Shown piece by piece: positions 49,797 through 58,275 of a DNA stretch of 64,000 bases; position 1 is the stretch's first letter; each line of letters starts with the position of its first letter. The notes beneath the pieces were generated by a model. That model saw only the letters and a program-made list of their open reading frames with translations, was not told the origin of the DNA and searched no databases. The stretch is taken from contig OZ242360.1 of NCBI GenBank assembly GCA_965208775.1, positions 1,860,001 to 1,924,000 of the forward strand, given 5' to 3'. This DNA is from JAPOVO01 sp026708165. GTDB taxonomy: Bacteria > Chloroflexota > UBA11872 > VXNJ01. The translations under genes and the position numbers were made by a program.

Positions 49797-51815
49797 ATGA
49801 ACTGTTCCAGCTGCGATAGAGAGATACCCTCCGGCGTCAACTTTTGCCCGTTTTGCGGCGCCTCTCAAGCTCGGACCGCGGCTGCTGACGGGGAGGAATT
49901 GCCCCCGGGTCCGGAAACTGCGGAGCAACGCCCACCGCCCGAACGGGCCGTTGATCTCTTGGAACCCGACGCCCTCCGGGCGGCGGTGCTGGACCTGCAG
50001 GCCGAGGTTATCGGGCTGTCCCGGCGCATCAAGGCTCTGGAAGACGTTCCGCCGGTTCCCTCTGCCGCGGTTGCTTCGGCGGCGGGATCACCAGCGGACC
50101 CCGCGTCGACGGTGACCTCGAGAGCGCACCCATCGGGAGACACTCCCCGCCTGTCGAGTGTTGGCGCTTCCGAACCGTCGAGCGCCCAGCCAATCGGCGG
50201 TTCACAAAAGAATTTGCCGGTGAGCCGGAATTGGGAGTGGTGGCTGGGAGGGAACTGGCTGGCCCGCATCGGCATCCTGGCCCTGATATTCGGCGTGGGC
50301 TTCTTTCTAAAGCTCGCCTTCGACAACGATTGGATAGACGAAACGGGCCGGATCGTGCTGGGGCTGGTGGCGGGCCTGGCCCTGCTCGGCGGCGGCGAAA
50401 TATGGAGCCGCCGGTATGCCGCCTGGGCACGCGCGGTTACCGGGGGCGGTATCGCCATTCTCTATCTCTCCACCTTTGCCGCTTTCTCCCTTTACGACTT
50501 GCTGTCGGCCTTGGAGACCCTTGGGGCGTCCCTCCTGGTGACCCTGGCCGCGTCCGGCCTGGCTTTGCGCTACGAGTCCCGGGCTGTTGCCGTGCTGGGC
50601 ATCTTGGGTGGGTTCGTCGCCCCGCTCTTGCTGGCCGGCAGCCTGGCTGAGCAGTGGGTGTTGTTGGTCTATGTGCTGCTGCTCGACCTGGGCGTGCTGG
50701 CGTTGGCCGCATTCCGGAACTGGCGCTGGTTTACCTTGCTGGGACTGGTCGGTTCGCTGATTCTCTTCGGGTTTTGGAACGAGGAACTGGACCCGAGCCT
50801 GCTGCTGGCGCAAGTGGGCATCACCGTCATTTTCCTCATTTTCGTTGGGGCGACCACTCTGTTCCACTTGCTGTGGCGGCGCCCCGCGGGACCGCTGGAT
50901 CACGCCTTGATGGTTTTGAACGCGGCGGCCTACTTCGGCATCAGCTACGCGCTGCTCTTTGAAGAATTCCGGGACTGGATGGGTGGATTTACCCTGCTGC
51001 TTGCCGTGTACTACGGACTGCTGAGCTACGGAATCTTGATGCGGCGAAGGGAACAGATACACCTTCGCCTGTTCGCCTTGGGCATCGCGATTGTGTTCTT
51101 GACCATCGCCATTCCGGTGCAGCTGGACGGCGGTCCCTGGATCGGCGTGGCCTGGGCGGCGGAAGGAGCGGTGCTGATCTGGCTGTCATTCGTCCTGCGG
51201 ACCCGTCAGTTGCGCTGGTTTGGGGTCGCCGCCTTCGTCATCACGCTTGGCTGGCTGCTGCCCGACCTCGGCTTCGACTTGTCGGGCGAGGATTCGCTCG
51301 ACCGCTACGAGGACTCCGGCCAGCCTATTGCTAACTTCAGATTCCTAACGTATCTCCTCATCATCGGAGCAGCCTACCTGTCGGCCGCTGCCTGGTGGCG
51401 CTGGCGGGAGGACTACGGGACTACCGAAGACCAGAGTTACATAAGGGCCTTTCTGGCGGCGGCCAACGTCCTGTCCCTTTGGATACTCAGCGTACAGGTG
51501 GTCATGGCCGTCGACCTGGCCGCAAGCAGCGGTAGCGCGGCCGGCAACTTAAAGAGCCTCTCCCTGAGCGGGCTTTGGGCGCTATACGCCGCTGTATTGA
51601 TCGTGCTGGGTATCGTCCGCCGCTGGCGCTGGTCGCGGTTGAGCGGGCTGGGGCTGCTGGCCGTCCCGGTTGCAAAGCTGTTTGTCTATGACGCCTTCAG
51701 CCTGGAGCGGGAGTACCGCGTGGCGGCATTTATCGGCTTGGGCGCTCTACTGGTCGCCGGTGGCTTCCTGTACCAACGTTACAGCCGTGTTATCCGGGGG
51801 TTCCTCCTGGACTAG
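49797..51815 (+). CDS. DUF2339 polytopic membrane protein with N-terminal zinc ribbon
   Basis: The 672-residue protein starts with a zinc ribbon (MNCSSCDREIPSGVNFCPFC), then a Pro/Ala linker with a coiled-coil-like VLDLQAEVIGLSRRIKALED. The DUF2339 core begins with WLGGNWLARIGILALIFGVG and has about 18 hydrophobic segments, including WIGVAWAAEGAVLIWLSF. DUF2339 proteins are large membrane proteins of unknown function. The start ATG at 49797 gives the first Cys pair immediately. It lies 108 bp after the DUF805 gene on the same strand. Both genes sit between two homologous flanks (48418-48540 and 51890-52030) and may form an inserted unit. Confidence 0.87.
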   Translation: MNCSSCDREIPSGVNFCPFCGASQARTAAADGEELPPGPETAEQRPPPERAVDLLEPDALRAAVLDLQAEVIGLSRRIKALEDVPPVPSAAVASAAGSPADPASTVTSRAHPSGDTPRLSSVGASEPSSAQPIGGSQKNLPVSRNWEWWLGGNWLARIGILALIFGVGFFLKLAFDNDWIDETGRIVLGLVAGLALLGGGEIWSRRYAAWARAVTGGGIAILYLSTFAAFSLYDLLSALETLGASLLVTLAASGLALRYESRAVAVLGILGGFVAPLLLAGSLAEQWVLLVYVLLLDLGVLALAAFRNWRWFTLLGLVGSLILFGFWNEELDPSLLLAQVGITVIFLIFVGATTLFHLLWRRPAGPLDHALMVLNAAAYFGISYALLFEEFRDWMGGFTLLLAVYYGLLSYGILMRRREQIHLRLFALGIAIVFLTIAIPVQLDGGPWIGVAWAAEGAVLIWLSFVLRTRQLRWFGVAAFVITLGWLLPDLGFDLSGEDSLDRYEDSGQPIANFRFLTYLLIIGAAYLSAAAWWRWREDYGTTEDQSYIRAFLAAANVLSLWILSVQVVMAVDLAASSGSAAGNLKSLSLSGLWALYAAVLIVLGIVRRWRWSRLSGLGLLAVPVAKLFVYDAFSLEREYRVAAFIGLGALLVAGGFLYQRYSRVIRGFLLD

Positions 51816-51864
51816 GCGCTAAAGGGATATCTGCTTCTGACTGTGGACCACGGCTCCAGTACTA

Positions 51865-51979
51865 CTCAATCTCTATAAAAGGTGGCTGCCCTTTCGATGA
51901 GATGAATCGGGAAGAGTTTGACGGTGCAGTTGTTGGGTCAGTCGGCGTCGCTGAGGAGATCTGTCGACTTGCCGGTCAC
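51865..51979 (-). pseudogene. 5'-end remnant of a cysteine-hydrolase gene
   Basis: A GTG (51977-51979) overlaps the TAG stop of the neighbouring gene and opens VTGKSTDLLSDAD, matching LAIDNSIDFLSDADW at the 5' end of the hydrolase at 47.8-48.5 kb. The next Trp codon is TGA here (51938-51940). Further weak similarity continues to TTATAGAGATTGAG near 51865, opposite TTATAGACATGCAG of the hydrolase (IDMQ). The rest of the hydrolase is missing. Confidence 0.7.
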
Positions 51980-53634
51980 TAGCTGTCTCCGGAGCCTGGC
52001 GCGGCCAAGTCCGGCGCCTGGAGCCGCTCGACGATCTGGAGAGATTCCGAGCTGAGCACCAGCACCTCGCCTCCGAACCTCGCGCCCGCATACGTGTAAG
52101 GTCCTTCCCGGTCCACCCAAATCCAGCCGACCGGGGCCGGCAGCGGCACGGTCGCCACCCACGGTGAGCCGCCGGGATCGTTGACGACGGTCATCGTCCT
52201 TGAGCGGCTTCCCACAACGTACAGCCGGCTGCCCGTCGCGTCGGTGGACAGCCAGGTCGCGCCGCGCACGCTCACGATGGGACCCGATATCTCGCTAGTG
52301 TCCAGGTCGGCGCGAAACACTCTCCCCGTCCCGGCCTCCAGGAGATAGACGGCGGAGCTCGCCGGATCGGGAGAAATCCGCAGGACCCTTGCGGGTATCC
52401 GGTCCACGCTCGCGGCGGCCTCTCCACGCTCGACTTGCACCATCTCCAGGCGGTTTTCGATGTTGTCCACCACGTAGATGCTGTTCCGGTCCAGGGATAG
52501 CCCTCCAACAAACCTGCCCTCCCCAAGTTCGCCCCGCGTCTTTGCCCGACCGGTCTGGGAGTCGAGCAGAAACCATCGGGCCATGCCCCGGCCAAACCCC
52601 GCGCCGGACGCTTCGGCCACGATCACCACGTCGCCGTTTGCCGACATGCCCAGCAGCCGCGCCCTCGCCACAATCGCGGGCAGCCGCGCGGCCAGCCGAT
52701 GCCCCCAGTCTCGCATCGTCTCGACGCTCGGCGGCCCGGATGGGGCCACTTTGCCCGCATCTGCGACTGGAAGCAGGTGAAAGAACCTGATCTCCGAGGG
52801 GAACGCCCTACGCGTGGTCAGATCTTCCTCGAAGATGCGATCGGCGCGCAGACCTGACGCCCGATCGATCGCCGCGACCCGCACCCGGCCGTTGGGGACC
52901 GTCTCGCTAAACGGCAGCAGCAGCCGCTTGCCGGGATCGGCGGTCAATGACACTTCGGTCTCGACGGTCCCGCTGTTCGGCGTGGAAAGGTCGATCCGCG
53001 CCCGCCGGTAGTCGACCTTGGAAGCCTCGATCACGGCGTCGCCGGGCATGATTCCGGCGAACTGGACCATCCCGAACGCGTCGCTGGACCGGACTTCAAC
53101 CTCTCTGCCGAAGGAGTCCCTCAGCCGGACGTTCGCCCCTTCCAGCAGCGCCCCGGTATCGGCGTCGCGGATCTGCACCTCGACCGCGTTCTGGTAAGGC
53201 TCGATGGTGAAACCAACGGGATCGCTCGACAGCGAACGCCCGTCGCGTCCTACCGCCTCGGCGCGAATGGACAACCGCTTGGTGTTGCGCGAGACGAACG
53301 AGGCGGGCAGCGCAAGCTCGATGGTGAACGTCCCGTTTCTGGACGAGAGTACGCTGGCGAGCGGAAGCTCGGTAGTCCGTTCGAGACTGGCGGCCCCATC
53401 GCGACCCAGCCTGACTCCGACCTCGACCCTCGGCGGCCACTTGCGCCCCTCGATCCGAACGTGAGAGTCGGGAACGCCGCGATTCGGACTGACGCTCAGC
53501 TCCGCCCGCGATCCCGCGGACCCGCCTCCGCCGATCGACTCGCCATAGAAGCCCAGAGCCACGATCACGACCACCGGAATCAGAACCAACGCGCCCAAAA
53601 CGGACGCCACGGTGATTCCGGTCTTGAGATTCAT
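51979..53634 (-). CDS. Membrane-anchored protein with carboxypeptidase-regulatory-like and propeller-like domains
   Basis: The 551-residue protein has an N-terminal membrane helix (GITVASVLGALVLIPVVVIVALGFYG) and no cleavage site, so it is anchored facing outward. A beta-rich region with SPNRGVPDSHVRIEGRKWPP follows. Then comes a carboxypeptidase regulatory-like segment (VEVQIRDADTGALLEGANVRLRDSFG, read in parts), and a C-terminal half of repeated beta motifs (GRFVGGLSLDRNSIYVVDN, ISPDPASSAVYLLEAGTG, ATWLSTDATGSRLYVVGS) typical of a beta-propeller of the YVTN kind. It may sense or bind an extracellular ligand; no enzyme motif is seen. Its stop overlaps the GTG of a decayed cysteine-hydrolase gene (TAGTGA), showing a former operon. 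Confidence 0.7.
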   Translation of the reverse strand: MNLKTGITVASVLGALVLIPVVVIVALGFYGESIGGGGSAGSRAELSVSPNRGVPDSHVRIEGRKWPPRVEVGVRLGRDGAASLERTTELPLASVLSSRNGTFTIELALPASFVSRNTKRLSIRAEAVGRDGRSLSSDPVGFTIEPYQNAVEVQIRDADTGALLEGANVRLRDSFGREVEVRSSDAFGMVQFAGIMPGDAVIEASKVDYRRARIDLSTPNSGTVETEVSLTADPGKRLLLPFSETVPNGRVRVAAIDRASGLRADRIFEEDLTTRRAFPSEIRFFHLLPVADAGKVAPSGPPSVETMRDWGHRLAARLPAIVARARLLGMSANGDVVIVAEASGAGFGRGMARWFLLDSQTGRAKTRGELGEGRFVGGLSLDRNSIYVVDNIENRLEMVQVERGEAAASVDRIPARVLRISPDPASSAVYLLEAGTGRVFRADLDTSEISGPIVSVRGATWLSTDATGSRLYVVGSRSRTMTVVNDPGGSPWVATVPLPAPVGWIWVDREGPYTYAGARFGGEVLVLSSESLQIVERLQAPDLAAPGSGDS

Positions 53635-53710
53635 CGGCGCCTCAGTCTGCGAGGAAACTTCCCAACAGCCCTGAGTTTAGGCTTCTTCCGAGGGGCGAAC
53701 CGGGCTAGGG

Positions 53711-53784
53711 CGGCGCATGCGGGATTCGAACCCGCGATCTTCGCCTTGAGAGGGCGATGTCCTGGGCCACTAGACGAATGCGCC
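53711..53784 (-). tRNA. tRNA-Glu (anticodon CTC)
   Basis: The minus strand folds with acceptor GGCGCAT/ATGCGCC (53784-53778 with 53718-53712), an anticodon arm TCGCC-CTCTCAA-GGCGA giving CTC at 34-36, and a T arm CGGG-TTCGAAT-CCCG. CCA is not encoded. Anticodon CTC reads GAG (Glu). It lies between the propeller-like gene and ffh. Confidence 0.93.
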
Positions 53785-53874
53785 GTGAACTGAAACCTTA
53801 GCAAACATCCCCTTATAGAATAGAAATTACATAAGAGGGGCGTTCGCTTCCCATCGGAACAGACGGCGGTCTCA

Positions 53875-55221
53875 TTGTTCGACAGGCTATCGGAAAGGCT
53901 CGACGGAGCGCTTAAGCGGATAACTCGCCGCGGCATCGTGCGCGAATCCGACGTCAACGAAGCCTTGCGGGAGGTCCGTCGGGCGCTTCTCGAAGCCGAC
54001 GTAAATTTCAAGGTTGTTAAGGAATTCACCGCTTCCGTTCGCGAAGCCGCTCTCGGTAAGGAAGTCCTCGAAAGCGTTACGCCCGGCCAGCTCGTAATCA
54101 AGATCGTCCACGACGAGCTGACCAGACTGCTCGGCTCGGAATCGGCGGGCCTGGCCAGGTCTTCCGAAGCTCCCACGGTCGTCCTAGTCGTCGGTCTGCA
54201 GGGATCGGGCAAGACGACCAGCGCCGCCAAGCTCGCGCTTCAGTTGAAGAAGAACGGTGAAAGGCCCCTGCTCGCGGCGGCCGACACCAAGCGACCGGCG
54301 GCGATGGAACAGCTTGTCACGCTCGGGAATCAGATAGACGTGGCCACTCACCGCGAAGGCCCGAAGTCGAAAGCCGAGCACATCGCGCGCAACGCGGTCG
54401 ACAAGGCGCGGGCGGGCGGGCTGTCGCATGTGATCGTCGACAGCGCCGGCCGGTTGCAGATCGACGACGACATGATGGGTGAGATACAGCGCGTGGCCAG
54501 GCAAACAAAGCCCGATGAAGTCCTGTTCGTCGCGGACGCCATGATCGGTCAGGAAGCCGTCGCGGTGGCGGCGGAGTTTGACAAGCGAGTCCCCCTTACC
54601 GGTCTCGTTTTGGCCAAGCTCGACGGCGACGCCCGGGGCGGCGCGGCTCTCTCGATCCGCTCGGTCACGGGAGTGCCCATCAAGTTCACAACGGCCACCG
54701 AAAAGCTGGAGCCGCTGGAGGTCTTCCATCCCGACCGTCTCGCTTCCCGCATCTTGGGGATGGGTGACGTGGTGACGTTCGTCGAGCAGGCCCAGGAGAT
54801 CATCGACGAGCAGGCGGCCATCAAGCTCGAAAAGAAGATCCGCAAGGCCTCGTTCGGCCTCGACGATTTTCTGGAGCAGCTCGAGCAGGTTAAGAAGATG
54901 GGACCTCTTTCAAAAGTGCTCGACATGATGCCCGGAATGGGAAAGCTCGCCCGCAATCAGGAAGTGGCCGACGCGCTGGAAGGCGATCAGATGAAGCGGG
55001 TCGCCGCGATCATTCAGAGCATGACGCCCTACGAGCGCGCCAACCCCGAGATCATCAACGGCAGCCGGCGGCGGCGGATCGCCCGTGGAAGCGGTACCAG
55101 TCCGCGCGACGTAAACCAGCTGCTCAATCAGTTTCGCGAAGTGCGCAAGATGATGAAGGCGCTAGCCGGAGGCAAGATGCCCGGCGGGATGGGCGCGTTC
55201 GGCGGGTTCCCGGGCCTCTAG
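53875..55221 (+). CDS. ffh: Signal recognition particle protein Ffh
   Basis: Ffh binds 4.5S RNA and hydrophobic signal sequences and delivers ribosomes to FtsY at the membrane. The 448-residue protein has the N domain (LSERLDGALKRITRRG), a G domain with P-loop VVGLQGSGKTTSAAKLA at about 106-122, ADTKRPAA, VDSAGRLQIDD, TKPDEVLFVADAMIGQ and TGLVLAKLDGDARGGAALS, and a Met-rich M domain with RRRRIARGSGTSPRDVNQLL (the RNA-binding RGSG) and a MPGGMGAFGG tail. Length matches the family. The start is TTG at 53875, matching MFDRLSERL of homologues. No rpsP follows; a hairpin at 55311 and mtnA come next. Confidence 0.96.
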   Translation: MFDRLSERLDGALKRITRRGIVRESDVNEALREVRRALLEADVNFKVVKEFTASVREAALGKEVLESVTPGQLVIKIVHDELTRLLGSESAGLARSSEAPTVVLVVGLQGSGKTTSAAKLALQLKKNGERPLLAAADTKRPAAMEQLVTLGNQIDVATHREGPKSKAEHIARNAVDKARAGGLSHVIVDSAGRLQIDDDMMGEIQRVARQTKPDEVLFVADAMIGQEAVAVAAEFDKRVPLTGLVLAKLDGDARGGAALSIRSVTGVPIKFTTATEKLEPLEVFHPDRLASRILGMGDVVTFVEQAQEIIDEQAAIKLEKKIRKASFGLDDFLEQLEQVKKMGPLSKVLDMMPGMGKLARNQEVADALEGDQMKRVAAIIQSMTPYERANPEIINGSRRRRIARGSGTSPRDVNQLLNQFREVRKMMKALAGGKMPGGMGAFGGFPGL

Positions 55222-55310
55222 CGCCCCGTCGAAACGGTGCGACCCTGTTGCCGCGCCCGCAACACGAATGGGGCGTTTGTGGACTGGCCGACCGGGTCAA
55301 TATACTCGCA

Positions 55311-55335
55311 AAGCCCCGTTGTAACCGCGGGGCTT
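55311..55335. terminator. Hairpin between ffh and mtnA
   Basis: AAGCCCCG (55311-55318) pairs with CGGGGCTT (55328-55335) around a nine-base loop, 90 bp after ffh and 40 bp before mtnA. No T tract follows. It may end ffh transcription or act in the mtnA leader. I could not match the 55222-55375 leader to a known SAM or SAH riboswitch. Confidence 0.45.
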
Positions 55336-55375
55336 CCGCATCCACAGTTCCTCATCACGACGGCGGACTGAACGA

Positions 55376-56425
55376 ATGAACGTTCTCGAATGGACAGGCG
55401 ACGAGCTCCTCATCCTCGATCAGACCAGGCTGCCACAAGCGGAGGAAGTGCTCAGGTGCCGCGAGCTGGACCAGGTCTGCGAGGCGATCAGGAACCTGAG
55501 CATCAGGGGCGCTCCGTCGCTCGGCGTGACCGCCGCCTACGCGGTGCTGCTGGGCGCCAGGAACCTCGTCGCGACGGACGAGGGCTCGCTGCTTAACGGA
55601 ATCGACATAGTCTGCGAGCAGGTGCGGTCGACGCGGCCGACGGCGGTCAACCTTTTCTGGGCCGCTGAAGAGATGCGCGGGGCAGCCCGCCGGTCGCAAG
55701 GCGCGGGCGTCGAAGGCATCCTCGCCTCGATGGAAGATCGGGCGAAAGCCATTGAGTCGGACAACGAGGAGAGGCACCGCGTCCTGTGCGAATTCGGAGC
55801 CGCTGTGATCCCCGACGGCGCGTCCGTTCTGCACCACTGCGAGACCGGGCCGCTGGCGACCATCGACTACGGCTCGGCGCTTGGGGTCTTGCACGAGGCC
55901 CATCAACAGGGAAAACGGATACACGTCTTCGTCGACGAGACCAGGCCGCTGCTGCAAGGCGCCAGGCTCACGGCCTGGGAGCTTGCAAGCTGGGGGGTCC
56001 CGTACACGCTGATTACCGACAACATGGCCGGACACTTCATGAGCCGGGGCAAAATCGACATGGCCATCGTCGGCGCCGACAGGATCGCGGCCAACGGAGA
56101 CACCGCCAACAAGATCGGCACCTACTCGGCGGCGGTTCTGGCGGAGTATCATGGCATCCCGTTCTACGTCGCCGCGCCCTTTACGACCATCGACTTCGAC
56201 ACGCCCGGCGGGAGCGGCATCGAGATAGAGGAGCGCCGCGGAGACGAAGTGAGAGGCTTTCGCGGTTTCCTTTGGGCCGACGCCGACGCCTCGGTCGCGA
56301 ACCCCGCCTTCGACGTGACTCCGGCGGAACTGATCGCCGGAATAGTCACCGAGGCCGGAGTCGCCCGTCCGCCGTACCTGGAATCGCTCCAGCGGCTTAG
56401 ATCGCCCGCGGTTCCCGTCGGATGA
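55376..56425 (+). CDS. mtnA: Methylthioribose-1-phosphate isomerase
   Basis: MtnA converts 5-methylthioribose-1-phosphate to methylthioribulose-1-phosphate in methionine salvage. The 349-residue protein has RGAPSLGVTAAYAV at about 44-57, HHCETGPLAT with the catalytic Cys155, and MAIVGADRIAANGDTANKIG with the catalytic Asp235, all in the expected order. It belongs to the eIF2B-like fold and matches the family length. The ATG at 55376 is clear. Its stop overlaps the start of mtnP (ATGA), so the two are translationally coupled; MtnP makes the substrate of MtnA. The later salvage enzymes (MtnB/C/D/E) are not in the window. Confidence 0.95.
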   Translation: MNVLEWTGDELLILDQTRLPQAEEVLRCRELDQVCEAIRNLSIRGAPSLGVTAAYAVLLGARNLVATDEGSLLNGIDIVCEQVRSTRPTAVNLFWAAEEMRGAARRSQGAGVEGILASMEDRAKAIESDNEERHRVLCEFGAAVIPDGASVLHHCETGPLATIDYGSALGVLHEAHQQGKRIHVFVDETRPLLQGARLTAWELASWGVPYTLITDNMAGHFMSRGKIDMAIVGADRIAANGDTANKIGTYSAAVLAEYHGIPFYVAAPFTTIDFDTPGGSGIEIEERRGDEVRGFRGFLWADADASVANPAFDVTPAELIAGIVTEAGVARPPYLESLQRLRSPAVPVG

Positions 56426-57303
56426 GCTCCGACGCGGGTGCCGCCACGGCGCGGCTGGGGGTCATCGGCGGCAGCGGGTTCTATGAGATGGAGGGCCTCA
56501 CCAACGTCCGCACGGTCACCGTCGATACGCCGTTTGGGAGTCCGAGCGGCGACTACGTAACGGGCGAGCTGGACGGCCTGCCCGTGGCGTTTCTGCCTCG
56601 ACACGGCGAGGGGCACGCGATTCCTCCGACCGCCCTCAACGTCAAGGCCAACATCTGGGGTTTCAAGTCGCTAGGCATCGAGTGGTTGGTTTCCATAAGT
56701 GCCGTCGGGAGCATGAAGGAAGAAATCGAGCCTTTGCACGTGGTCGTGCCCGACCAGCTCTTCGACCGGACGCGGGAGCGGGACACCACCTTTTTCAACG
56801 AGGCGGGGCTGGTCATCCACATCGGCTTCGCCGATCCGTTTTGCCCGACGCTGAGCGGACTGGTTGCAGGCTCCGCCGAGGCGGCCGGCGCCACCGTCCA
56901 CCGTGGCGGCACGTACATCTGCATCGAGGGACCGCAGTTCTCCACCCAGGCGGAATCGGAGATATTCCGTGGCTGGGGCGTCGACGTGATCGGCATGACG
57001 GCCATACCCGAGGCAAAGATGGCTCGCGAAGCCGAGCTGCACTACGCGACGCTGGCAATGTCCACCGACTACGACGTCTGGAAGGGCGAACCCGTCAGCG
57101 TGGAAATGGTCGTGCAAAACCTCGGCAAGAACGTGGACATGGCCAAGTCGGCGGTCCGGGGCCTCGCGCAAAAGCTCGCGGGATTCGACGACGCCTGCGG
57201 CTGCCAGGCCGCGCTGCAGATGGCGATCATGACCCGGCCGGACAAGATTCCCGCGGAGCTTCGCCAAAAGCACGATCTCCTGATCGGCAAGTACCTGTCG
57301 TAG
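56422..57303 (+). CDS. mtnP: S-methyl-5'-thioadenosine phosphorylase
   Basis: MtnP cleaves methylthioadenosine with phosphate to adenine and methylthioribose-1-phosphate. The 293-residue protein has LGVIGGSGFYEMEGL (phosphate loop), VAFLPRHGEGHAIPPTALN, WLVSISAVGSMKEEI, YICIEGPQFSTQAESEIFR with the purine-nucleoside phosphorylase signature, and IGMTAIPEAKMAREAELHYA with the base-binding region. The length of about 290 suits MTAP-type enzymes, and MTA is preferred over plain purine nucleosides because of the direct coupling to mtnA (overlapping ATGA). The start ATG 56422 is in that overlap; homologues begin about ten residues later. Confidence 0.93.
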   Translation: MSSDAGAATARLGVIGGSGFYEMEGLTNVRTVTVDTPFGSPSGDYVTGELDGLPVAFLPRHGEGHAIPPTALNVKANIWGFKSLGIEWLVSISAVGSMKEEIEPLHVVVPDQLFDRTRERDTTFFNEAGLVIHIGFADPFCPTLSGLVAGSAEAAGATVHRGGTYICIEGPQFSTQAESEIFRGWGVDVIGMTAIPEAKMAREAELHYATLAMSTDYDVWKGEPVSVEMVVQNLGKNVDMAKSAVRGLAQKLAGFDDACGCQAALQMAIMTRPDKIPAELRQKHDLLIGKYLS

Positions 57304-57334
57304 GCCCTAGAACGACCAGGCCGGTGTTTTTCCA

Positions 57335-58252
57335 TTGAGAGCTCTTGTTGTCGGCACTATCGGAATCGATGACATCGAAACGCCGTTCGAGGAGGCCCGG
57401 GGAGTGCTGGGAGGTTCCGCCACTTACGCCTCGATCGCGTCGGCGTTTCACGCTCCGACCGGCCTCGTCAGCATCGTCGGAGAGGATTTCACCGTCGAGC
57501 GGCAAAGTCTGCTGAGCGACCGCGGCATCGACCTCGCCGGACTGGAGGTCGCCGCCGGCAAGACGTTTCGATGGGGCGGGCGCTATCACGCCAACTACGA
57601 CGACCGCGACACGACTTTCACGGACCTGAACGTCCTAACGCAATTCGATCCCGAGCTGCCTGCGAGCTATCGCAGCGGCTGTTACGTTCTGCTCGGAAAC
57701 GTCGACCCGGTCATCCAACTAAAGGTGCTGGACCAGCTCGAAAATCCAGAGCTGGTCGTCGTCGACACGATGAACTTCTGGCTGGACGGTGCGCCCGAGC
57801 TGGTGAGAGAAGTCTTCGCAAGATCAGATGTGGCCGTAATAAACGAAGAAGAAGTACGTTTATATAACGGGTGCTACAGCATTCCGCAGGCTGTAGAGCG
57901 CATGATGGAAGGCGGATTGCGCGCCGTCGTGGTCAAACGCGGCGCGTACGGGGCGGCGATGAAGACCCATGAGGGATGGTTTTTCGTGGCCGGCTATCCG
58001 CTTATGGAAGTGAGAGATCCAACCGGCGCAGGCGACTCGCTGGCGGGAGGACTGGTCGGTTATCTGGCCCGAGAGGATAAAGTGAGTGAGCAGTCTTTGA
58101 GACGGGCCGTGGTTCATGGAAGCGTGTTGGCTTCGCTGGCCGTCCAGAGCTTCGGAGCCGAAGGGCTTGCGGCGGCGGACCCCGGCGAGATCGACCAGCG
58201 CTATCAGGATTTTTTGCGGTTTTCTCAGGTGGACATTGAAAGAAGCAACTAG
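57335..58252 (+). CDS. PfkB family carbohydrate/nucleoside kinase, possibly adenosine kinase
   Basis: The 305-residue protein has the ribokinase-like fold: GGSATYASIASAFHAPTGLV near residues 26-45 and the ATP/anion-hole motif DPTGAGDSLAGGLVGYLA with catalytic Asp234. It also has NEEEVRLYNG, a common segment of PfkB sugar and nucleoside kinases. It phosphorylates a sugar or nucleoside with ATP. It lies between mtnP and ahcY on the same strand with gaps of 31 and 23 bp. AhcY releases adenosine, so adenosine kinase activity would fit and would pull that reaction forward. This is inference from position; the substrate pocket was not analysed. The start is TTG at 57335. No motif shows methylthioribose kinase, which is unrelated in fold. 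Confidence 0.85.
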   Translation: MRALVVGTIGIDDIETPFEEARGVLGGSATYASIASAFHAPTGLVSIVGEDFTVERQSLLSDRGIDLAGLEVAAGKTFRWGGRYHANYDDRDTTFTDLNVLTQFDPELPASYRSGCYVLLGNVDPVIQLKVLDQLENPELVVVDTMNFWLDGAPELVREVFARSDVAVINEEEVRLYNGCYSIPQAVERMMEGGLRAVVVKRGAYGAAMKTHEGWFFVAGYPLMEVRDPTGAGDSLAGGLVGYLAREDKVSEQSLRRAVVHGSVLASLAVQSFGAEGLAAADPGEIDQRYQDFLRFSQVDIERSN

Positions 58253-58275
58253 CATCCGGCCCAAGGAGCCAACGC

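Noticed and set aside
55222..55375. SAM or SAH riboswitch in front of mtnA
   Set aside because: The leader has one GC hairpin but none of the conserved core sequences I know for these riboswitches.
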